From: Dipteronia dyeriana
Taxonomy: Eukaryota > Streptophyta > Magnoliopsida > Sapindales > Sapindaceae
Direction of reading: 5' to 3'
DNA length: 64,000 bases
NCBI GenBank assembly: GCA_032871835.1
Contig: CM065301.1
Coordinates: 21,035,291 to 21,099,290 of the forward strand
Shown here: one piece after another, positions 58,476 through 64,000 of the stretch
How the letters are laid out: each line of letters begins with the position of its first letter
Numbering within the stretch: the first letter of the stretch is position 1
The notes under the pieces: generated by a model
Database searches by the model: none
What the model was told of the DNA's origin: nothing
The model's input: the letters and a program-made list of their open reading frames with translations, nothing else
Made by a program: the position numbers and the translations under genes

Positions 58476-60160
58476 ATGAACCCTCATTTAATTTGCATGA
58501 GACGTTGGTCTCGAACATCTAGTGGTAGATTAATTAGGAGATCTCAATCACCCACATTCACTAACAACATGGCTGAAAACCCACTTAGACATCCAGCAGA
58601 AAACCAAGCCGAGAACCTTGACAACGTGTCTCAACACAGCAACCATCGGCCTTATGTTGACCATGACCAACACATTAACCCAAATCCACCTAGAACTCTT
58701 AGAGACTACATGAACCCCACACGCACTGGAGCACCTTCATGCATAACTTTCCCGCCAATGCAACACACTTTAATTTTAAACTGGGAATCATTCAACTTTT
58801 ACCCAATTTTCATGGTCTTGAATCTGAAAATCCATATTTGCATCTTAGGGTGTTTGAGGAAGTCTGTAACACTTGCACTGACCAAAATGTTAGCATGGAT
58901 ATAATCAAGCTTAAGTTTTTCCCTTTTTCCTTAAAAGATAAAGCTAAAACTTGGTTACAAAACCTTAGGTCAAGATCAATTCAAACTTGAAATGATATGT
59001 AACAACAGTTCTTAAAGAAACTTTTCCCACCTCATATAACAAACTCTCTTAAAAGGCAAATCACTTCATTTGCTCAAAAACCTGAGAAAACACTTTACCA
59101 ATGTTGGGACAGGTTCAAAGAATTGTTAAATGTCTATCCACATCACGGTTTTGAAACATGGAGGATAGTGTCACATTTCTATGAGGGACTCACACCCCAA
59201 AGTAGACAAGTCATTGAAATGGTGTGTAATGAGGAGTTCAGTGACAAAAATCTTAAAAAAGCACTTGAATACCTTGACCATATCACCAAAAATGCTCAAA
59301 ATTGGGACACCATTGGTTCATAAGAGTCCATGAGCAAACCACAATGATCTCCATCTAGGGGAGGCATTTACAATCTTATGGAAGATCATGACCTTCAAGC
59401 TAGATTCCTATCCCTAGCTAGGAAAGTTGAAGCTTTAGAAACTGAAAAGAGTGAACATGTAAAATCTGTACAAGAAATCGCATGCCATGTGTATGATTCT
59501 GATGATCATATCACTCATAATTTCCCAACTTTACCAGCCATTAAAGATTGCCTTCATGAATAAGCCAATGTTTTGCATACTTTCAATAAGCCAAATTCCA
59601 ACCCAAACTCAAAAACCTCCAATCCGGGTTGGAGAAATCATCCAAACTTTAGATAGAGGAACAACAATCAAGCCCAGTCTTCACAACCACCAGGTCCATC
59701 AAATCCACAAACACACCATAATTTCCAAAACCCTCAAGGTTATGCGCCTTATGTCCCACCATCTAGGAAAAACCTTGAAGACACTTTGTACTTATTCATT
59801 GAGAAGTAAGAATCCATTAACAACCAAACAACACAAACCTTGACAGATGTTAAAGATACTTTTACAAATATTGCTTCTACGCTCACCACACACGAAAAAG
59901 GTAAGTTTCCATCTCAACCACAACCAAATCCCAAGAGTCAGTCAAGTTCCTATGATAATAACCAACGCCCAGATCAAGTCAAATCAATTATCACTCTTCG
60001 TAGTGGTAAGGTCATCGAAAAACCTATTCTTAAATCTGGTAAAAATGATGATGAGTCATTTTCCAAGGGTAAGGAAGGGGTTGATGAAACCACTGTTGAT
60101 GAAGAAATAATTGAATCCCCACCTACACTCCCATATCCTCAGGCTCTTAAAAAATCCTAG
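58476..60160 (+). pseudogene. Element E gag (Athila-like)
   Basis: Starts at ATG 58476 (MNPHLICMRRWSRTSSGR). RTLRDYMNPTRTGAPSC near residue 80 is characteristic of Athila gag. A frameshift at about 58745 is followed by the gag core (NFKLGIIQLLPNFHGLE, KLKFFPFSLKDKAKTWLQ, 58745-58990), then FVYPHHGFETWRIVSHFYEGL-like sequence (59123-59323) and an acidic C-terminus (59840-60160, QVKSIITLRSGKVIEKP). At least five stops. It would form the particle. Confidence 0.85.
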
Positions 60161-60973
60161 AAATCGAAGCATCCCCCAGAGATTTTTGGAATTTTCAAAC
60201 ATGTAAAGATCAATATCCGTTTGTTGGATGTAATCAAACAGGTACTTTTCTATGCCAAATTTTTTAAGGATCTGTGCACTGTAAAAAGGAAGCATCAGGT
60301 AAAAAAGAAAGCATTTATGGCTGAACAGATAAGTTCCATTCTTTCCAATAAAAATGTTTTGAAATATAAAGATCTTGGTTGTCCCACTATTTCTTTCATA
60401 ATTGGTAACTGTAAAATTGAGCATGCTTTACTTGACCTAGGTGCTAGTGTAAATTTGCTCCCATACTCAGTTTATTAGCGACTTAAACTTGGTGAGTTAA
60501 AGCCGACTTCAACCACACTTTGTCTTGCTAATAGGTCAATTAAAATACTAAAAGGAATAGTGGAAGATGTGTTAGTACAAGTCGATAAATTTATCTACCC
60601 AGTAGATTTTATTGTCTTAGAAACACAACATGTTGTAAATGAGCCCAAATAAATTCCTGTTATATGGGGCCGACCATTTTTAGCTACTGCTAATGCCTTG
60701 ATTAATTGCATGAATGGAATAATGAGCATGTCTTTTTGAAATATAGAAATTAAGCTTAATGTTTTCAACATGTCTAAAGAACCATTTGATGATGAAAATG
60801 AAGATGAAGATGTAGACATTATTGAAACTATTGTTGAAGATCATGTTCAAAAGGATTCTTTAAACTCATATGAAATTTGTTTGATCAATTCACATGAGTC
60901 AAGCATGCATTCACATCTTGATGATTGTTTGTAGGTTGTCGAAGAAGAAGGAGACACTTCAGATTTTGAAGAA
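60161..60973 (+). pseudogene. Element E protease region
   Basis: CPTISFIIGNCKIEHALLD leads into LDLGASVNLLPYSVY (60435-60478), the Athila-type protease active site (D-L-G-A-S replacing DTGAS). A stop follows directly, then the KPTSTTLCLANRSIKILKG region and WGRPFLATANALI (60663), the second protease block. An acidic linker follows (DENEDEDVDIIET). Three stops. Confidence 0.82.
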
Positions 60974-62050
60974 TTGGAACAAAAAGATGACGTGCCAGAA
61001 AAAAAAGCACCTCAACTTGATTTGAAGCCCTTACCAGAAGGACTTAAATATGCTTACCCTAGAGACAACCAGTCCTACCCAGTGGTAATCTCTTCTAACC
61101 TCACAAAAGAGCAAGATGGTAAGTTGTTACATGTTTTAAAGAAAAATAATAATGCAATTGGTTGGACTTTGAAAGATTTGAAAGGTAATAACCTTTTGAT
61201 TTGTTCACATCGAATAAATTTAGAGGAAAATGCTAAAACATATCAACAACCCCAAAGAAGACTTAACCCACACATGAAAGAAGTTGTCAAGACTGAAGTC
61301 CTTAAATTATTTGACGTGGGAATTATCTACCCTATCTTTGATAGTAAGTGGGTGAGTCCTACACAAGTTGTGCCAAAAAAATCTGGAATTACTGTTGTTA
61401 AAAATGAAAAGGGTGAGTTAATTCCAACTCGTGTTCCATCTAGTTGGTGCATGTGCATTGATTATAGAAAATTATATGATGCCACTAGAAAAGATCATTT
61501 TCCCTATCCATTCCTTGACCAAATTTAGAAAGAGTAGCAGGACATCCCTACTACTGCTTTCTTGATGGGTATTCAGGATACTATCAAATTCCCATTGCAT
61601 TAGAAGACCAAGAAAAAACCACATTCACATGTCCCTTTGGAACCTTTATATTTAGAAGAATGCCATATGGTTTGTATAATGCTCCGACCACATTTCAAAG
61701 GTGCATGCTAAGCATTTTTAGTGACATGATTGAACATTTTTTAGAGGTCTTTATGGATGATTTAACTGTGTTTGGGAATTCTTTTGATAGTTGTCTTAAT
61801 AACTTGGATAGATTCTTGAAACATTACATAGAAAAAAGACCTGTGCTTAACTGGGAAAAGTGTCATTATATGACCACGTCTGGAATTGTTTTGGGTCATG
61901 TTGTGTCATCAAAAGGTTTTGAGGTTGATAAGGCAAAAATTGAAGTCATTTCAAAGTTACCATCACCACAAACAGTCAAAGATGTACGGTTATTTTTACA
62001 GCATGCAGGATTTTATAGGAGGTTTATTAAAGATTTCAGTGTCATATCTA
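60974..62050 (+). pseudogene. Element E reverse transcriptase
   Basis: 184 open codons (60974-61528) include LKPLPEGLKYAYPRDNQSYP, VSPTQVVPKKSG and WCMCIDYRKLYDATRKDHFP. After a stop and frameshift (61529-61650) comes MPYGLYNAPTTFQRCMLSIF, then HFLEVFMDDLTVFGNSFD with intact FMDD, and VDKAKIEVISKLPSPQTVKD. The catalytic pair is kept, but the middle of the domain is out of frame. Confidence 0.9.
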
Positions 62051-62552
62051 AACCACTTTGTAACCTCTTATTAAAAGATGCAAAATTTGAATGGACACAA
62101 GAGTGTGGAGAGTCTTTTAAAAAGATAGTTGACCTTTTAACATTTGCTCCTATCATGCAATCCCCTAATTGGTCACTGCCTTTTGAATTGATGTGTGATG
62201 CGAGTGATTTTGATGTTGGAGCTGTCTTAGGACAAAGAAGAGAAGGTAAGCCTTTGTGATTTATTACGCAAGTAAAACTTTGAATAATGCACAAATGAAT
62301 TACACCACCACTGAGAAAGAAATACTTGTTGTGATATTTGCATTGGATAAATTTCGGTCATAATTGAATGGCGCTTCAACCATTGTTTTTACTGATCATG
62401 TTGCTTTGAAGTATTTAATGTCTAAACAGGATGCAAAGCCAAGATTGATTCGCTGGATTTTGTTGCTACAAGAATTCAATCTCACAATCAAGGATGAAAA
62501 GGGTGCTGAAAATGTCGTTGCAGACCATTTATCACGACTCACCGCTGAATAG
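62051..62552 (+). pseudogene. Element E RNase H
   Basis: SLPFELMCDASDFDVGAVLGQ (62175-62240) holds the first catalytic Asp, a frameshift at 62255 follows, then YYASKTLNNAQMNYTTTEKE. A stop at 62361 precedes [19 protein letters not shown], and [10 protein letters not shown] ends the domain at 62552. Confidence 0.88.
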
Positions 62553-62639
62553 TCATTTGATAAAACACCCATCAATGATTCTTTTCCTGATGATCTTTTA
62601 TTCTCTATCACAACTTTGTCTTGGTATGCTGACATTGTT

Positions 62640-63930
62640 AATTATCTTACAACAGAAATGATGCCACTCGATTAGAATGCACATAACAAAAAGAAATTTT
62701 TGAACGAGGTTAAACTTTTTTACTGAGATGACCCGTACTTATTCAAGTATTGTCCTGATCAAATTGTTCGACGGTGTATTCCAGGCAATGAGGTAAGTAG
62801 TGTCTTTGAATTTTGTCATTCTGAAGCATGTGGTGGTCATTTTTCGTCAAAGAAAACGACTGCAAAAATCTTACAATGTGGATTTTATTGGCCCACCTTG
62901 TTTAAAGACACACATGCATTCTGTAAAACCTGTGAAAATTGTCAAAAGTTAGGATCCATTTCCAAGCGAAACATGATGCCTTTAAACCCCATTCTTGTCA
63001 TTGAAATATTTGATTGTTGAGGAATTGATTTTATGGTTCCATTTCCACCGTCATTTGGATTTTTGTACATTTTGGTTGCCGTTGATTATGTGTCAAAATG
63101 GGTTGAGGCAATTCCTTGTTGAAATAATGATCACAAAACAGTGATTAAGTTTTTAAAGGAAAATCTTTTGAGTCGATTTGGAATCCCTCGAGCCATTATC
63201 AGTGATGGAGGCAAACACTTTTGTAACAAACCTTTTGGGTCTTTAATGAAGAAATATGGAGTCAAACACAAAATTGCCACACCATACCACCCTCAAACAA
63301 GTGGTCAAGTTGAGTTAGTAAATAGGGAGATAAAACATATCTTGCAAAAAACGGTTAACCCTGATCAAAAAGATTGGTCTTTTAGACTAAATAGTACACT
63401 TTGGGCATATCTCACTGCATGCAAAACAACTTTGGGTATGTCTCCTTATCGTTTAGTTTATGGAAAACCTTGCCACTTACCTGTTGAACTTGAGAAAAAA
63501 AGCAAATTGGGCCATTAAAGCTTTCAATTATAACCTAAATGATGCTGGTGAATTGCGCAAGTTGCAAATAAATGAACTTGAAGAATTAAGATATGATGCA
63601 TATGAAAATACAAAAATTCTTAAAGAAAAATCTAAAACCTTTCATGACAGACGAATTTTAAGAAGATCATTTGAAGTTGGTCAAAAGGTTTTGCTTTATA
63701 ATTCTTGACTTCATTTATTTCCTGGCAAATTGAAATCAAAATGGAGTGGTCCATTTGTTGTGAAACACGTGTATCCATAAGATGCCCTTGACATTGAGAA
63801 TCCTAGGAATGGTAATATGTTTAAAGTAAATGGACAACGTGTGAAACCATTCTTAGAAAATACAGATTTTCAAAAAGATTATGCTGTCCTTTTTTACCCT
63901 TGTTCAAAGGTGAGTAAACAAATCTTTTGC
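62640..63930 (+). pseudogene. Element E integrase
   Basis: Zinc-binding region: FCHSEACGGHFSSKKT with CKTCENCQKLGS (62810-62950). Core: [20 protein letters not shown] with the first Asp (63021), [15 protein letters not shown] with the second (63195), [17 protein letters not shown] with the Glu (63294). The triad is intact. The C-terminal part ([46 protein letters not shown]) runs to about 63930 with stops at 63018, 63120, 63516 and 63706. 125 codons are open from 63141. Confidence 0.88.
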
Positions 63931-64000
63931 TTTTGACTTTATTTGTATTTGCAATTATTATTTTTGTTTTTGTTCGCTTTTACGTTTTGAATTTATGCAG
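63931..64000. other. Start of element E region downstream of pol
   Basis: T-rich sequence after the integrase end; the window stops here. An env-like gene and 3' LTR would be expected to the right. Confidence 0.4.

Larger units (their letters stand above)
47154..64000 (+). mobile_element. Element E: Athila-like Ty3/gypsy element, 5' part, interrupted by F
   Basis: The 5' LTR is in two pieces (47154-47931 and 57576-58028), followed by a degenerate tggcgccgttgccggggag-type PBS, gag with RTLRDYMNPTRTGAPSC, protease with DLGAS, RT with FMDD, RNase H and integrase up to about 63930. The gag motif and DLGAS protease are typical of the Athila lineage. The window ends before any env-like gene or the 3' LTR. 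The start of the LTR is uncertain by a few bases (tgtgttgtgtag). Confidence 0.82.

Noticed and set aside
60056..60424. 122-codon minus-strand ORF in element E
   Set aside because: Reverse strand of the gag end and protease region; no similarity recognised.
58035..63930. Possible endogenous pararetrovirus (caulimovirus-like) sequence because of RT and RNase H
   Set aside because: An integrase with D-D-E, an LTR, a PBS and Athila-type gag are present; no movement-protein-like domain was seen. It is a gypsy retrotransposon.

Overview
This window is flowering-plant nuclear DNA, probably from a eudicot. It is AT-rich, has no prokaryote-type operons, and is packed with plant LTR retrotransposons and small non-autonomous DNA transposons. 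I find no intact host gene, rRNA or tRNA gene, and no CRISPR array. Nearly every credible coding region is a broken gag-pol polyprotein. All boundaries below were read by eye from LTR ends (TG...CA), target-site duplications (TSDs), primer binding sites (PBS) and polypurine tracts (PPT); no alignment software was run.

Layout. (B) 1-337 and 13780-16179: the 3' part of a plus-strand Ty3/gypsy element with an antisense ORF, ending in an LTR at 15410-16179. (A) 343-13774: a complete minus-strand Ty1/copia element (TSD tctat) inserted into the antisense ORF of B. A carries five head-to-tail copies of a ~1.08 kb block containing the start of gag (4959-10384). 16180-20674 is intergenic, with four DNA-transposon-like elements: a Mutator-like MITE, a hAT MITE with a perfect 8-bp TSD, and two abutting PIF/Harbinger-like candidates. 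(G) From about 21213, an old LTR-like sequence with a TATA box is split by two elements. (C) 22377-34036: a complete minus-strand gypsy element (TSD catat). (D) 34070-46497: a complete plus-strand gypsy element (TSD catac). C and D lie only 33 bp apart. (E) about 47154 to beyond 64000: a plus-strand Athila-like gypsy element whose 5' LTR is interrupted by (F) 47932-57570, a complete minus-strand SIRE-like copia element (TSD attat).

How the pieces work together. C and D have gag, protease, RT, RNase H, a second RNase H and integrase on one strand. Near the 3' LTR, on the opposite strand, each has a further ORF resembling the 'putative gypsy type transposon' family. This matches the Tat/Retand lineage, and B appears related to C through its antisense ORF. 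In D the antisense ORF carries a clear in-frame spliceable intron. All elements are disabled by stops and frameshifts, and several have lost catalytic residues: the RT motif in C and D, and the integrase triad in A.

The most unusual structure is the tandem amplification of the leader/gag block inside A. The best evidence of a possibly expressed non-standard gene is the intron-containing antisense ORF of D. I see no novel defence or metabolic system.
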